Positions 48,418 through 58,414 are shown, counted from the stretch's first letter. The stretch is DNA of 64,000 nucleotides from Ensifer sp. LC11 (GCF_001695835.1 NZ_MBSO01000017.1:35064-99063); one strand, 5' to 3'. Numbers and translations: made by a program. The notes: generated by a model not told the origin, from the sequence alone.

Positions 48418-50001
48418 ATGGCTGAAACTCTTGCCGAGGCGGTCTCCCGCCGCCGCACATTTGCGATTATCGCCCACCCGGATGCTGGTAAAACGACGCT
48501 CACCGAAAAGCTGCTGCTGTTCGGCGGTGCGATCCAGCTTGCCGGCGAAGTCAAGGCCAAGAAGGATCGTATCCAGACCCGTTCGGACTGGATGAAGATC
48601 GAGCGCGAGCGCGGCATCTCGGTCGTCACCTCGGTGATGACCTTCGAATACCACGGCAACGTCTTCAATATTCTCGATACGCCCGGTCACGAAGACTTCG
48701 CCGACGACACCTACCGCACGCTGACGGCTGTCGATGCCGCAGTCATGGTCATCGACGCGGCCAAGGGTATCGAGCCGCGCACGCTCAAGCTCTTCGAAGT
48801 CTGCCGCATGCGCGATATCCCGATCATCACCTTCGTCAACAAGATGGACCGCGAGAGCCGCGATCCCTTCGAGATCCTGGACGAGGTCGAGGAAAAGCTG
48901 GCGCTCGACTGCGCGCCGGTCACCTGGCCGATCGGTCGCTCCAAGACCTTTTGCGGCTCCTATAACCTCGCCGACAACACCGTGCGTGGCTCGGATACGC
49001 AGGAAATCCCGACCAAGGTCAACGGTCCGGAAATGGCGTCCCATCGCCTGCCGGAAAACGAGCGCGACGCCTTCACCGAAGAACTGATGCTGGCGATCGA
49101 GGCCTGCAAGCCCTTCGACAAGAAAGCCTTCCTCGAAGGCCATCTGACCCCGGTGTTCTTCGGCTCGGCGCTGCGCAACTTCGGTGTGCGCGACCTCATC
49201 AACGCGCTCGGCGACATTGCCCCGCCGCCGCGCGACCAGGTGGCTGATATCCGCACGGTGCACGCCACCGACGACAAGATGACGGCCTTCGTCTTCAAGA
49301 TCCAGGCGAATATGGACCCGAACCACCGTGACCGCATCGCCTTTGCCCGCGTCTGCTCGGGCAAGCTCGAGCGCGGCATGAAGGCGCGCCTGTCGCGCAC
49401 CGGCAAGCAGCTGGGCCTCAGCGCCCCGCAGTTCTTCTTCGCCTCGCAGCGCCAGCTTGCCGACACGGCCTATGCTGGCGACGTCGTCGGTATCCCCAAC
49501 CACGGTACGCTCCGGATCGGCGACACGCTGACCGAGGGCGAGCCACTGGTGTTCCAGGGCGTGCCGAACTTCTCGCCGGAAATCCTGCGCCGCGTGCGGC
49601 TGGAAGACGCGATGAAGGCGAAGAAGCTCAAGGAAGCCCTGCAGCAGATGGCCGAAGAGGGCGTCGTGCAGCTCTTCTCGCCCGAAGACGGCTCACCGGC
49701 GATCGTCGGCGTCGTCGGCGCGCTGCAGCTCGACGTCTTGAAGGAGCGCCTCAGCGCCGAATACGGCCTGCCGGTTTCCTTCGAAATGTCGCGTTTCTCC
49801 GTCTGCCGCTGGATTTCGGCCGATCAGCCGGCCGAACTCGACAAGTTCGTCACGGCCCGCCGCGGCGATATCGCCCGCGATCTCGACGGCGATCCGGTGT
49901 TTCTGGCGCAAGACAGCTTCTCTCTGCGCTACGAAGCGGAACGCTATCCGGCGATCAAGATGGTCGCGATCAAGGAATACCACGTCGCCAAGGCGGCCTG
50001 A
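48418..50001 (+). CDS. prfC: Peptide chain release factor 3
   Basis: 527 residues, standard for RF3. G domain: AHPDAGKTTLTE (G1, 17-28), IERERGISVVTSV (G2), DTPGHEDFADDTYRTL (G3) and NKMDRESRDP (G4); the C-terminal part includes GALQLDVLKERLSAEYG. The GTPase recycles RF1 and RF2 from ribosomes after termination. The start at 48418 is the only reasonable ATG. Divergent from dut. Confidence 0.95.
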   Translation: MAETLAEAVSRRRTFAIIAHPDAGKTTLTEKLLLFGGAIQLAGEVKAKKDRIQTRSDWMKIERERGISVVTSVMTFEYHGNVFNILDTPGHEDFADDTYRTLTAVDAAVMVIDAAKGIEPRTLKLFEVCRMRDIPIITFVNKMDRESRDPFEILDEVEEKLALDCAPVTWPIGRSKTFCGSYNLADNTVRGSDTQEIPTKVNGPEMASHRLPENERDAFTEELMLAIEACKPFDKKAFLEGHLTPVFFGSALRNFGVRDLINALGDIAPPPRDQVADIRTVHATDDKMTAFVFKIQANMDPNHRDRIAFARVCSGKLERGMKARLSRTGKQLGLSAPQFFFASQRQLADTAYAGDVVGIPNHGTLRIGDTLTEGEPLVFQGVPNFSPEILRRVRLEDAMKAKKLKEALQQMAEEGVVQLFSPEDGSPAIVGVVGALQLDVLKERLSAEYGLPVSFEMSRFSVCRWISADQPAELDKFVTARRGDIARDLDGDPVFLAQDSFSLRYEAERYPAIKMVAIKEYHVAKAA

Positions 50002-50075
50002 TCGGTTTCCTGTTCCGGCCGGTGCCCGAGGCATCGGCCGGCATTCCGGCGCGTGACGCCGTCGAAACGACGTCC

Positions 50076-50813
50076 CTAGACCCAAAAATCGAAACGCGGC
50101 GACGAACGGTCGAGCATCGCCATGCTCGGGCGAACGCCCCAGGTCGCCTCGATCGCGTGCGAAAGGGCGGCAATCAAGCGCTCGATATCCGCCCGCGCCG
50201 TCTCATGCAGCGCTTCGGCGACGATCAGCGCGCGTGACGTCTCCGGTCTAATCGCCGAAAGGCCGCTCTGCCGGTTGGTCCAGCGCCGGGCATGCGCCCG
50301 CCCCTCGGCGTCGGCGAAGATCACCTCGCCGGGCTCCGGATTTTCTGTTTCGCCTGCGAAGGTCAGATAGGTCTCGGCGGCGCCAAGCGCGCGGCGCACA
50401 TGCAGATGGCCGGCAACCTGTGCCAAATCGAAGACCGCAATCGGGATCGCGAAGGCGAGCGAGGCGGCATTGCAGAGATCGATCAGCGGATGGATCGAAG
50501 GCAGGTCGCCCTCCTTCCGAAAGCGTCGCAACAGCGCCTCGGAGGCCGAGCGGTATTGCGTTGGCTTCAGCCCCATCTTCGCGAAGGTTCGGCGCCAGGC
50601 CTGGATCTCCGGCAGATCGCTTTCAGAGCCGGTGCCGAGGCGATCGGTTGCGGTCGCCTGAAACCACAGGACCGCTTCATGGACCGATACGTCGCTGCGC
50701 ACGCGGTCGATGACGAGCGCTCCGGCGCTGAGTTCCTGGAAGTCGCGCCAGATATCGTCCGTGTGCTGGAAATGCATGGAAATCCTCTCTTCCGGTTGGT
50801 CCATGATACTCAT
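50076..50813 (-). CDS. B3/B4 (PheRS beta-type tRNA-binding) domain protein
   Basis: 245 residues with the B3/B4 domain found in the phenylalanyl-tRNA synthetase beta subunit but here stand-alone: WRRTFAKMGLKPTQYRSASEALLRRF, PLIDLCNAASLAFAIPIAVFDL, EVIFADAEGRAHARRWTNRQSG. Stand-alone members are thought to edit or bind tRNA-like molecules, with no firm role. The stop of the upstream EamA gene overlaps the ATG at 50811-50813 (ATGA), which supports this start over the one at 50777. The gene pair would be co-translated. Confidence 0.78.
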   Translation of the reverse strand: MSIMDQPEERISMHFQHTDDIWRDFQELSAGALVIDRVRSDVSVHEAVLWFQATATDRLGTGSESDLPEIQAWRRTFAKMGLKPTQYRSASEALLRRFRKEGDLPSIHPLIDLCNAASLAFAIPIAVFDLAQVAGHLHVRRALGAAETYLTFAGETENPEPGEVIFADAEGRAHARRWTNRQSGLSAIRPETSRALIVAEALHETARADIERLIAALSHAIEATWGVRPSMAMLDRSSPRFDFWV

Positions 50814-51733
50814 GCCTTCCGTGCCCGGTGCGCAATGGCGCTTGCGGTTTTCCGGCTTGCGCGGATCTGGGGCAGGCTCAACCCAAGAACAGCGACAAGT
50901 ACACAGCCGATGCCCGCAATCTGATACGTCCCGACCGGCTCGCCAAGCAGCAGGAAGGCGAAGGCGACCGCAGAAACCGGCGCCAGCGCCGTGAAGACCG
51001 AAGCCTCCGTGCCGCTTACGCGCGCCGCTCCGGCATACCAGAGCAGGAAGCCAGCGACCGTCGGGATCAGGGCGTAGTAAAGAACGGCGCCAATCGCGTT
51101 CATTTCAAGCGGCGTGTTCCACGGCGCCTCGAAAAGAGCAGGGACGAGGGCGACGGCAAAGCCGAGGCCCGCCATCAGCGTCGAGAGGGCAAGCGGGGTA
51201 ATCTCGGCCTTCACCCGCTTATTGATCAGGATGAACAGGCTCTCGCAGACAACGGCGCCGAAGATCAAAGCGATGCCGAGCGGAGAATGGGCCGCGCCAT
51301 CGCCGGGCTTGAAGACGATGGTGAGCACGCCGAAGGCGGCAAGCGCGATCGCCGCAAGCAACCGCCGGTCAGGGCGTTCGCCGAGAAGCAGGATGGCAAT
51401 CGCGGCGGAGGCGACCGGCAAGGTGCCGATCACCACCGCGGCGTCTGTCGCCGACGTCAGGCTCAGGCCGGCAATCAGCAATGTTGTGTAGCCGACGCTA
51501 CCGGCGCCCGCCTGTGCGATGAGAATCAACCAGTCCCGTCGCTCGAGTTTCGGCCATGTCGCCTTCGTCAGCTGCATCAGCAGCAGGAAGAGTGGGAAGG
51601 CGATGGCAAACCGCAGGGCTGTGGCCGAAAACGGCGGCAGGCCTGTGGCGATGATCTTGCTGGCAATCACCGTGCTGCCGACCAGGATCATCGCCAGCGA
51701 CAGATAGAGATAGCCTCGAAACTTTTCCGACAT
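50810..51733 (-). CDS. EamA/DMT family transporter
   Basis: 307 residues, about ten membrane helices. First repeat: YLYLSLAMILVGSTVIASKIIATGLPPFSATALRF; second repeat: PLGIALIFGAVVCESLFILINKRV; ALAPVSAVAFAFLLLGEPVG marks its end. It differs clearly from the EamA protein at 46263. A small-metabolite exporter by family. Its stop overlaps the start of the B3/B4 protein. Confidence 0.86.
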   Translation of the reverse strand: MSEKFRGYLYLSLAMILVGSTVIASKIIATGLPPFSATALRFAIAFPLFLLLMQLTKATWPKLERRDWLILIAQAGAGSVGYTTLLIAGLSLTSATDAAVVIGTLPVASAAIAILLLGERPDRRLLAAIALAAFGVLTIVFKPGDGAAHSPLGIALIFGAVVCESLFILINKRVKAEITPLALSTLMAGLGFAVALVPALFEAPWNTPLEMNAIGAVLYYALIPTVAGFLLWYAGAARVSGTEASVFTALAPVSAVAFAFLLLGEPVGTYQIAGIGCVLVAVLGLSLPQIRASRKTASAIAHRARKA

Positions 51734-51819
51734 GTCGTCCTCTTTGGAATGCTGCGCCTGTAAGCGGACGCCAGCAATGCGCCGGAGGAGAACGCGGGTC
51801 TTGAACGGAATTGCGGGTG

Positions 51820-52626
51820 CTACTTGCTCGCGTTGGAATAGGCGCCGGGCGAAAGACCGTACTTGCTGACGAACACACGCGTCATGTGGCTCTGGTCGGC
51901 AAAGCCTGCAGCGATTGCCGCTTCTGCGAGCGGGGTGCCCTTGCCGATCAGGTCGCGGGCAAGGTCGATGCGGCGCTGGACGATATAGGCATGCGGCGTC
52001 AAGCCGACGTCTCTCGCGAAGTTGCGCACCAGCTGGAAGCGGCTGAGCTTCGCCTCGGCGGCGAGATCGGCCAACGTGATCGCGGCCGTCGGGTCGTCGT
52101 CGATCATGGTCTTTGCCGAAGCGACGGCCGCCGGGCTTTCGGATCGCTGCGCCTTGCCGGTGGCGAGCAGGCTACCGAGCAGCGTCAGGAGCCGCTCTTC
52201 CCGGCGGATCGCTTCGTCCGGTGTCGTGGTGGCGGTGATCGCCGCGAAGAGTGCACGGAACTGGTTTGCCGCTTCCGCATCGTGGAATGCTGGCGCGGTA
52301 AACTCAGCGGCTGTCGAGCGCCCCTGGCTGATGTCTTCGGCGGCAGCTGAGATCACGGAGGGATCGAGGTAGAGCATGCGCCAGGCGCGGCCGGTGTCGC
52401 CGATTGGCGCGCCGTCATGCACCTCGCCGGGATTGACCGTGATCATGTCGCCGGCCCCAGCCTCGACCATGCCTCGGCCGCTGAGCGATTTCTGTGCTCC
52501 CCGGTAAATGAGGCCGATGCCGAATTGATCGTGGGTGTGGCGGGCGAAGGAATGGCGCGTTTCCGCCTCGACCGCGTCGATGCCCGCGGCCGCGCTGCGC
52601 AGCATCCTGAATTGACCTTTTGCCAT
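51820..52626 (-). CDS. AraC family transcriptional regulator
   Basis: 268 residues. An N-terminal cupin-like arm (RHSFARHTHDQFGIGLIYRG, ITVNPGEVHDG) is followed by the C-terminal double helix-turn-helix: LADLAAEAKLSRFQLVRNFARDVGLTPHAYIVQRRIDLARDLIG and AIAAGFADQSHMTRVFVSKYGLSPGAYSNAS. Typical of regulators of small-molecule exporters; the EamA gene lies 86 bases beyond its stop on the same strand and may be the target. Start ATG complementary to 52624-52626. Confidence 0.87.
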   Translation of the reverse strand: MAKGQFRMLRSAAAGIDAVEAETRHSFARHTHDQFGIGLIYRGAQKSLSGRGMVEAGAGDMITVNPGEVHDGAPIGDTGRAWRMLYLDPSVISAAAEDISQGRSTAAEFTAPAFHDAEAANQFRALFAAITATTTPDEAIRREERLLTLLGSLLATGKAQRSESPAAVASAKTMIDDDPTAAITLADLAAEAKLSRFQLVRNFARDVGLTPHAYIVQRRIDLARDLIGKGTPLAEAAIAAGFADQSHMTRVFVSKYGLSPGAYSNASK

Positions 52627-52830
52627 CCGCGCCTGATCCTCCAGCTTGTCTTGTACACTGCCGCGACGCATCGGGCCATGGTCATCGTGCTGCCGGCTTG
52701 AGCGGGCGCCGTGGTGGTGCCGCGGACATTGGGACCCGCACGTGAAACTTTCATTGCTCCGGCGTTGCAATCACCAGCCGCAGGTTTACGTTGCGATGCC
52801 AGGCGACGCCGACAATGGGAGATGGTCGAA

Positions 52831-53526
52831 ATGCTGGATCTGCGTGTTCACTTCCTCGAGGCGGACGGGTCTCTGGCGCCGTGGCGTGAACAGATGCTGG
52901 AGGCGGTGCGGGAGACTGCCGAGCGCGTCGGTGCGTCGGTTTCTGCCGCAGACAGCGTAGCTCCGATCGATGTGCTCGTCGAGTATCGGCCGGGCGAGAC
53001 GATCCCCGAACTCGGTATCGCAGGCGCCTGCTATCGCAGGGCGCTGGTCTTTTTCACGCTCGACCCTGGCAACGACAATTTCGAAGCCAGTCTTGCCGCC
53101 GGAGAGGTGCAGAAATTGCTGACGCATGAACTGCATCATTCCTTTCGCCACGCCACCTGCGGCTACGGTTCCAGGCTCGGAGAGGCTCTGGTCACGGAAG
53201 GACTTGCGGACGCCTTCGACGACGAAATCAACGGTGGCAACGGCCACCCGTGGAACCACGCAATTGCTGGAAGCGATTGGGCTGGGGTGCTGGAGCGGGC
53301 CGAGCGTGAACTTTGGGCAGAGACCTATGATCATGCCGGCTGGTTCTACGGCAGCGATCGTGCGTTACCGCGTTGGGCCGGCTACACGATCGGCTATCAT
53401 CTGGTGAGAACCTATCTTGCGGCTAATCCAGACGCCCGCCCGTCGCAGATGACGGCAACGCCGGCAACCCTCGTGATCGACGAAGCCTGGGCGTCGCTGA
53501 AGGAGCGCCTGCTTGCTGCGGCGTGA
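52831..53526 (+). CDS. DUF2268-like putative zinc protease
   Basis: 231 residues. The HELHH zinc motif (H99, E100, H103) sits in KLLTHELHHSFRH, and the third ligand is probably the glutamate in LVTEGLADAFDDE about 20 residues later. The rest resembles the DUF2268 family of predicted Zn-dependent proteases. No signal peptide is obvious. The ATG at 52831 has GGAG nine bases upstream; the in-frame ATG at 52822 adds three residues. Divergent from the AraC gene. Confidence 0.7.
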   Translation: MLDLRVHFLEADGSLAPWREQMLEAVRETAERVGASVSAADSVAPIDVLVEYRPGETIPELGIAGACYRRALVFFTLDPGNDNFEASLAAGEVQKLLTHELHHSFRHATCGYGSRLGEALVTEGLADAFDDEINGGNGHPWNHAIAGSDWAGVLERAERELWAETYDHAGWFYGSDRALPRWAGYTIGYHLVRTYLAANPDARPSQMTATPATLVIDEAWASLKERLLAAA

Positions 53527-53646
53527 TGGCACGACCGCGATCGTCGAGAGCGCCGTGCGTTCATATGAACGCAGCAAGGACGCGCTAGCACTTTGATTTT
53601 AGAGCATCTTTCCGCCTCACGTGAATCCACTTGAGAGCGGCATTCT

Positions 53647-54066
53647 CTAGGCATAGGGAGCTTCGTCGCGGTCGCGCCCCGGCAATTTCCTGACATCGCC
53701 GATCCAGGGCAGGGCCGAGGAACACCAGATCTGCGACCGGGGTCTCAGCTCCCGGCGCTGGTTGATCGTCCCGACGCGGATGCCAACCTCTTCGGCATCC
53801 TCGTCCGTACCGGTCGTATAGATCGGCGAGCCGCAGTTGGGGCAGAAGAACTGCAGCCGCTGCCGGCCGTTGGCGCCGACCTTCACATAGAGCTTCGGTT
53901 CGCCGCCGGTCAGCCGAAAATTCTCGCGCGCCGTGCCGGCCGTCACGCGATAGGCAGATCCCGTCAGTTGCTGGCAATCGGTGCAGTGGCAGATCGCGAC
54001 GTCGGCTGGATCGATCTCCGCTTCATAGGTCACGAAACCGCAGTGGCATTGCCCATCGATGTGCAT
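53647..54066 (-). CDS. GFA family protein (zinc-binding), second copy
   Basis: 139 residues with the GFA cysteines: GQCHCGFVTYEA, CHCTDCQQLTGSAYRV and CPNCGSPIYTTG. Related to but clearly different from the copy at 4225. The C-terminal half (SALPWIGDVRKLPG) matches the family. Substrate unknown. Confidence 0.83.
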   Translation of the reverse strand: MHIDGQCHCGFVTYEAEIDPADVAICHCTDCQQLTGSAYRVTAGTARENFRLTGGEPKLYVKVGANGRQRLQFFCPNCGSPIYTTGTDEDAEEVGIRVGTINQRRELRPRSQIWCSSALPWIGDVRKLPGRDRDEAPYA

Positions 54067-54236
54067 GGAGACCTCCCTGAAAGGGGAGAAGCTAGCGCGG
54101 GAACGGGAAAAGTGTATGCGGCTCGCTACATGCGCCTTCGGGACGGCTCAGGTGAGACTGTCGCCGCAGACAACCGCCGCAGGTTGCGGCGATTGGGAGC
54201 AAGGCGCGGAACGCACTCCGGTACGTAAGCGGAAGC

Positions 54237-55037
54237 TTACACGCCGGTGAACAGCCACTCGTGTTCGCGGGCGTTGTGGAACTTCCAGACGCGCTTCGGT
54301 CCGGCCATGACGTTGAGATAATAGACATCGTAGCCGTGCACGGCAGCAACCGGGTGATAGCCCCTCGGCACCAGTGCCACGTCGCCGTCCTCGACCGCCA
54401 TGGTCTCGTCGAGCGAGCGGTCGTCAGTGTAGACGCGCTGCATGGCAAAGCCCTGCGGCGGGTTGATCCGGTGGTAGTAGGTTTCTTCCAGATAGCTCTC
54501 GGCCGGCAGGTCGTCCTGGTCGTGCTTATGTGGCGGGTAGGAGGAGGTGTGGCCGCCAGGTGTGATCACCTCGACGACGAGCAGCGACTGCGCCGAGCCG
54601 TCGTCTTCCGGCATGATGTTGGTGACATAGCGGGTGTTGGTGCCCTTGCCGCGGGTCATTTGCGGATGGGTACCCGGCGGGATGACCTTCGCCTTGAAGC
54701 CGTCGCCGCCCGGCGCCGAGCAGATGGCGAGATCGAGGTCGGAGGTTGCGGTTGCCTGCCAGTGGCTGCCCTTCGGCACATAGACGGCATAGGGCTGGCC
54801 CTCGAATGGCGTCATGCGCTCACCGAGTTCGCCGAATGCCTCGCCATCGACGGACACCTTCGCCTTGCCGGAAACCAGCACCAGGCAGATTTCCTTGTCG
54901 CCGGTTTCCCCTTCGGTCGTCTCGCCGGCCTTCAGTCGCTCAAGCGCGAAACCGACATAGGTCCAACCGGCGCTCTCCGGCGTCACGTTTTGCATCAGGC
55001 CTGATTTGGCCTTCGGTTTGACGAGCAGCTTGGACAT
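54237..55037 (-). CDS. iolB: 5-Deoxy-glucuronate isomerase
   Basis: 266 residues of the bicupin fold: VTPESAGWTYVGFALERLKAGE, GKAKVSVDGEAFGEL, PPHKHDQDDLPAESYLEETYYHRINPPQG (metal-binding H and E), DGDVALVPRGYHPV, and YDVYYLNVMAG near the C-terminus. It converts 5-deoxy-glucuronate to 5-keto-2-deoxygluconate (DKG) in myo-inositol breakdown. It is the most distal gene of the minus-strand iol cluster. RBS GGGAG precedes the ATG at 55037. Confidence 0.94.
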   Translation of the reverse strand: MSKLLVKPKAKSGLMQNVTPESAGWTYVGFALERLKAGETTEGETGDKEICLVLVSGKAKVSVDGEAFGELGERMTPFEGQPYAVYVPKGSHWQATATSDLDLAICSAPGGDGFKAKVIPPGTHPQMTRGKGTNTRYVTNIMPEDDGSAQSLLVVEVITPGGHTSSYPPHKHDQDDLPAESYLEETYYHRINPPQGFAMQRVYTDDRSLDETMAVEDGDVALVPRGYHPVAAVHGYDVYYLNVMAGPKRVWKFHNAREHEWLFTGV

Positions 55038-55084
55038 GTCGATCTCCCTAACTCTTTTCCTGGGGCCCGCCGAACCTGCGGCTT

Positions 55085-55230
55085 GCCCCTCACCCTAACC
55101 CTCTGCCCGCACGCGGGGAGAGGGAACACCGTTTGCGCACTATCACCGCTACTGAGAAGTTCGCGCGGTTGCAGCATATGCCTTCTCCCCGCCTGCGGGG
55201 AGAAGGCGGCGGCAGCCGGATAAGGGGTAA
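55085..55230. repeat. Two RIME/REP-like G/C-rich palindromes between iolB and iolE
   Basis: CTAACCCTCTGCCCGCACGC and GGGGAGAGGG (55085-55123), then CCTTCTCCCCGCCTGCGGGG and AGAAGGCGGCGGCAGCCGGA (55181-55230). Sister copies are at 56241, 56355, 63783 and, shorter, 36340. Confidence 0.75.
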
Positions 55231-55262
55231 TCCCGCGAAACCCGGCGACCGAAAGCGCATGC

Positions 55263-56162
55263 TTACTTGTCGAGCCCGGCTTCCTTGGCGAAGGCCTTCA
55301 GCGATTTCAGTCCGAGCGACTGGTATTCGAACGGGTTGCGCACGGCCGAATCCTGTTCCGCCTCGATCACCAGCCATCCGGAATAATTGTGCTCGGCGGC
55401 GATTTTCAGCACGGGGAGGAAATCGACACCGCCCTCGCTGTCGCCGGGAACGGTGAAGACGCCACGGCGCACGCCTTCGAGGAAGGAGAGGCCTTCGCCC
55501 TCAACGACCTTGCGCACCGCGGTGCGTACGTTCTTGCAATGGATGTGGCGCACACGGTGCATGTATTTATTCGCCACTTCGGCCGGATCGGAGCCACCGA
55601 ACCAGGCGTGGCCCGTGTCGAGCAGCAGCTTGGTCGCCGGGCCGGTATTCTGCATCAGAAGGTCGATCTCCTCGCCGGTCTGGACGATCGTGCCCATGTG
55701 GTGATGGTAGACGAGGTCGATGCCCTGGTCGGCGCAATACTCAGCGATCGCTTCGAGGTCGGCGCCAAACTTCTTCCACTGATCGGCCGGCAGCACCGGC
55801 TTGTCGCCCGTGACCGACTTGGTGTCGTCACCATGGATGGCGTTCGAAGTTTCGCAGACGATCGCCACCTTGCAGCCATTGTGCTTCAGCAGGTCGAGAT
55901 GCGGCTGGATCGCCTTCTTCTCGGCCTCGACGTCATGGGTGAGCAGGTTGGTCGAGTGCCAGCCGGACACGAAGACGAGATCGTAGGAGGCGAGCTTCTG
56001 CTTCAGCGCCTCCGGGTCGGTTGGCATCTTGTGACCCTTCTCGATGCCGTCGAAGCCGATCTTCTGGCAATCGCTGAGGCAGTCCTCGAGCGTCAGATGC
56101 GCCCCGATCGAATGATCGTCGTCGTTGCTCCAGGCGATCGGGTTGGTTCCGTAGCGGATCAT
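55263..56162 (-). CDS. iolE: Inosose dehydratase (2-keto-myo-inositol dehydratase)
   Basis: 299 residues of the xylose-isomerase-like TIM-barrel family: [96 protein letters not shown] and [16 protein letters not shown], containing the metal-binding His/Glu set. It dehydrates 2-keto-myo-inositol (inosose). The RBS before 56162 is GAAACGACAG-like and modest. Confidence 0.94.
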   Translation of the reverse strand: MIRYGTNPIAWSNDDDHSIGAHLTLEDCLSDCQKIGFDGIEKGHKMPTDPEALKQKLASYDLVFVSGWHSTNLLTHDVEAEKKAIQPHLDLLKHNGCKVAIVCETSNAIHGDDTKSVTGDKPVLPADQWKKFGADLEAIAEYCADQGIDLVYHHHMGTIVQTGEEIDLLMQNTGPATKLLLDTGHAWFGGSDPAEVANKYMHRVRHIHCKNVRTAVRKVVEGEGLSFLEGVRRGVFTVPGDSEGGVDFLPVLKIAAEHNYSGWLVIEAEQDSAVRNPFEYQSLGLKSLKAFAKEAGLDK

Positions 56163-56240
56163 GGTCTGTCGTTTCCTATAGCATTGTCCGCGCAGGCGGA
56201 TCGTTCGTGTTGTCTCTTTGGCGCGGAAGGAGGGGGCAAT

Positions 56241-56381
56241 GGCCCCTCATCCGGCTGCCGCCACCTTCTCCCCGCGTACGGGGAGAAGGGAAATGCCGTG
56301 CCCTCTGCACCTCCTTTCCTCTTGGGGGGAGGGAAGCGCCGTGCTCTCCGCAGTCCCCTCTCCCCGCTAGCGGGGAGAGGG
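56241..56381. repeat. Cluster of RIME/REP-like palindromes in the iolE-iolD spacer
   Basis: CCCCTCATCCGGCTGCCGCC and ACCTTCTCCCCGCGTACGGG (56243-56290), a partial copy at about 56310-56333 and CCCCTCTCCCCGCTAGCGGG (56355-56381). The 323-bp spacer (56163-56485) otherwise shows no gene. Confidence 0.75.
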
Positions 56382-56485
56382 TTAGTCCTCGGGTTTAACT
56401 CGAGGAGGGCCGTTCGGTGCGCTTCGTCCGGAAGTCGCAACAGGCAAGAGCGCCCGCGCAGAAAACGCGAGCGCTGTGTTCTCGA

Positions 56486-58339
56486 TCATCCGAAGCGCTG
56501 GGCGATGAGAGCCTTCTCGTAGCCCTCACGCGCGTCGTTCACCTGCTTACGGTCCGAAACCTCGGGCACGGCCACATCCCACCAGTGGCCGCCCTCATCA
56601 GTGGTGATCAGCGGGTCGGTGTCGATGACGATGACGGTCGTGCGCGGCTCGCTCGCAGTCTCCTTGAGTGCTGCCTCGAGCTCGGAGATCGAGCCGACCT
56701 TGCGGGTGACTGCACCCATCGCGCCGGCGTGGGCCGCAAAGTCGATCTGTGGCAGCTCGACGTGGTGGGTGTCCTTCAGGAGATTGTTGAAGTTGGCGCC
56801 GCCGGTGCCCATCTGCAGCCGGTTGATGCAGCCGTAGCCAGCATTGTCGAGCAGCACGATGGTGAACTTGGCGCCGAGCATGATCGAGGAGGCGATCTCC
56901 GAGTTCAGCATCATGTAGCTGCCGTCGCCGACCATGACGATGACATCGCTCTCTGGTTTCGCGAGCTTGACGCCGAGGCCGCCGGCCACTTCGTAGCCCA
57001 TGGTCGAGAAGCCGTATTCCATATGATAGCCGCCGGGCTCTTCCGCCTGCCAGAGCTTGTGCAGTTCACCGGGCAGACCGCCGGCGGCGCAGACAAGCGT
57101 CGTGTTCTTGCCGCCGCGGGCGCGCTGGACGGCGCCGATCACCTGGGCATCGGAGGGAAGCGGGGCATTGGTGGTGGCCGTCGCCTTGTCGGCAGCGGCG
57201 AGCCACTTGGCCTTGCCGGCCTTCGCCTTGGTGGTCCAGCTCGGATCGGCCTTGTGGCTGCCGAGCCCGCCGGAGATGCGGTTGAGGCCGGCGCGCGCGT
57301 CGGCAATCAGCGGCAGGCCGTTGTGCTTGCCGGCATCGAAGGGCTGCACGTTGAGGCCGATGATCTTCAGGTCGTCGTTCTTGAAGAGCGCCCAGGAGCC
57401 GGTGGTGAAGTCCTGCAGCCGTGAGCCGACCGCGAGAACCACATCGGCCTCCTCCGCAAGCGCATTGGAGGCGGAGGTTCCGGTAACGCCGACCGAGCCC
57501 ATGTTGAGCGAATGGGAGTGCGGCAGCGCCGACTTGCCGGCCTGGGTCTCGACGACGGGGATACCGTGCCGTTCGGCGAAATCACCGAGCTCCTTGGTTG
57601 CTTCCGAATAGAGCACGCCGCCACCGGCGATGATGATCGGCTTCTTCGCTTGCTTCAGCGCCGCGATCGCGGTTGCCAGTTCGTCGAGATCGGGCTCGAT
57701 GCGGCGCGGCACCCAGACCTTCTCGTCGAAGAAGTTCTCCGGGTAGTCATAGGCTTCCGCCTGCACATCCTGGCAGAGCGACAGCGTGACCGGGCCGCAG
57801 TCGGCCGGGTCCGTCAGCACCTGCATGGCGCGGCGCAGCGCCGGGATGATCTGCTCGGGACGGGTGATGCGGTCGAAGTAGCGCGACACCGGACGGAAGC
57901 AGTCATTGGCCGAGATCGTGCCGTCGCCAAAACCTTCGACCTGCTGCAGCACCGGATCGGGTCGGCGATTGGCAAAGACGTCGCCGGGCAGGAACAGCAC
58001 CGGCAGACGGTTGACATGGGCCAGCGCCGCCGAGGTCACCATATTGAGCGCGCCGGGGCCGATCGAGGTGGTGCAGGCCATGAAGCGGCGGCGGAAGCTC
58101 GCCTTGGCAAAAGCGATCGCGGCATTCGCCATGCCCTGTTCGTTCTGGGCGCGGTAGGTCGGCAGTGTGTCCTTGATCGCGTGCAGCGCCTCGCCGATGC
58201 CGGCGACGTTGCCGTGGCCGAAGATGGCGAAGACGCCGCCGAAGATCGGCACTTTCTTGCCGTCGATGACGGTCATCTGGCGGGTCAGGAACCGCGCCAC
58301 GGCCTGTGCCATGGTCAGGCGCACGGTCTTCTGGCTCAT
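56486..58339 (-). CDS. iolD: 3D-(3,5/4)-trihydroxycyclohexane-1,2-dione acylhydrolase (decyclizing)
   Basis: 617 residues of the ThDP-dependent family. Catalytic glutamate in YRAQNEQGMAN (E67), GPGALNM helix (about 96), and the ThDP-Mg motif GDGSYMMLNSE (471-481) with DNAGYG (about 499) at the usual 28-residue distance. It hydrolyses the ring of trihydroxycyclohexanedione to 5-deoxy-glucuronate. The start is the ATG complementary to 58337-58339, 75 bases after the iolC stop. Confidence 0.95.
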   Translation of the reverse strand: MSQKTVRLTMAQAVARFLTRQMTVIDGKKVPIFGGVFAIFGHGNVAGIGEALHAIKDTLPTYRAQNEQGMANAAIAFAKASFRRRFMACTTSIGPGALNMVTSAALAHVNRLPVLFLPGDVFANRRPDPVLQQVEGFGDGTISANDCFRPVSRYFDRITRPEQIIPALRRAMQVLTDPADCGPVTLSLCQDVQAEAYDYPENFFDEKVWVPRRIEPDLDELATAIAALKQAKKPIIIAGGGVLYSEATKELGDFAERHGIPVVETQAGKSALPHSHSLNMGSVGVTGTSASNALAEEADVVLAVGSRLQDFTTGSWALFKNDDLKIIGLNVQPFDAGKHNGLPLIADARAGLNRISGGLGSHKADPSWTTKAKAGKAKWLAAADKATATTNAPLPSDAQVIGAVQRARGGKNTTLVCAAGGLPGELHKLWQAEEPGGYHMEYGFSTMGYEVAGGLGVKLAKPESDVIVMVGDGSYMMLNSEIASSIMLGAKFTIVLLDNAGYGCINRLQMGTGGANFNNLLKDTHHVELPQIDFAAHAGAMGAVTRKVGSISELEAALKETASEPRTTVIVIDTDPLITTDEGGHWWDVAVPEVSDRKQVNDAREGYEKALIAQRFG

Positions 58340-58414
58340 TGTCTGTTTCCTCCTCGTGGCGGATTGATCCGGTTCCACCCTGCTTGCCGCATTGTCCGAC
58401 GGGTAACGTCGAGC

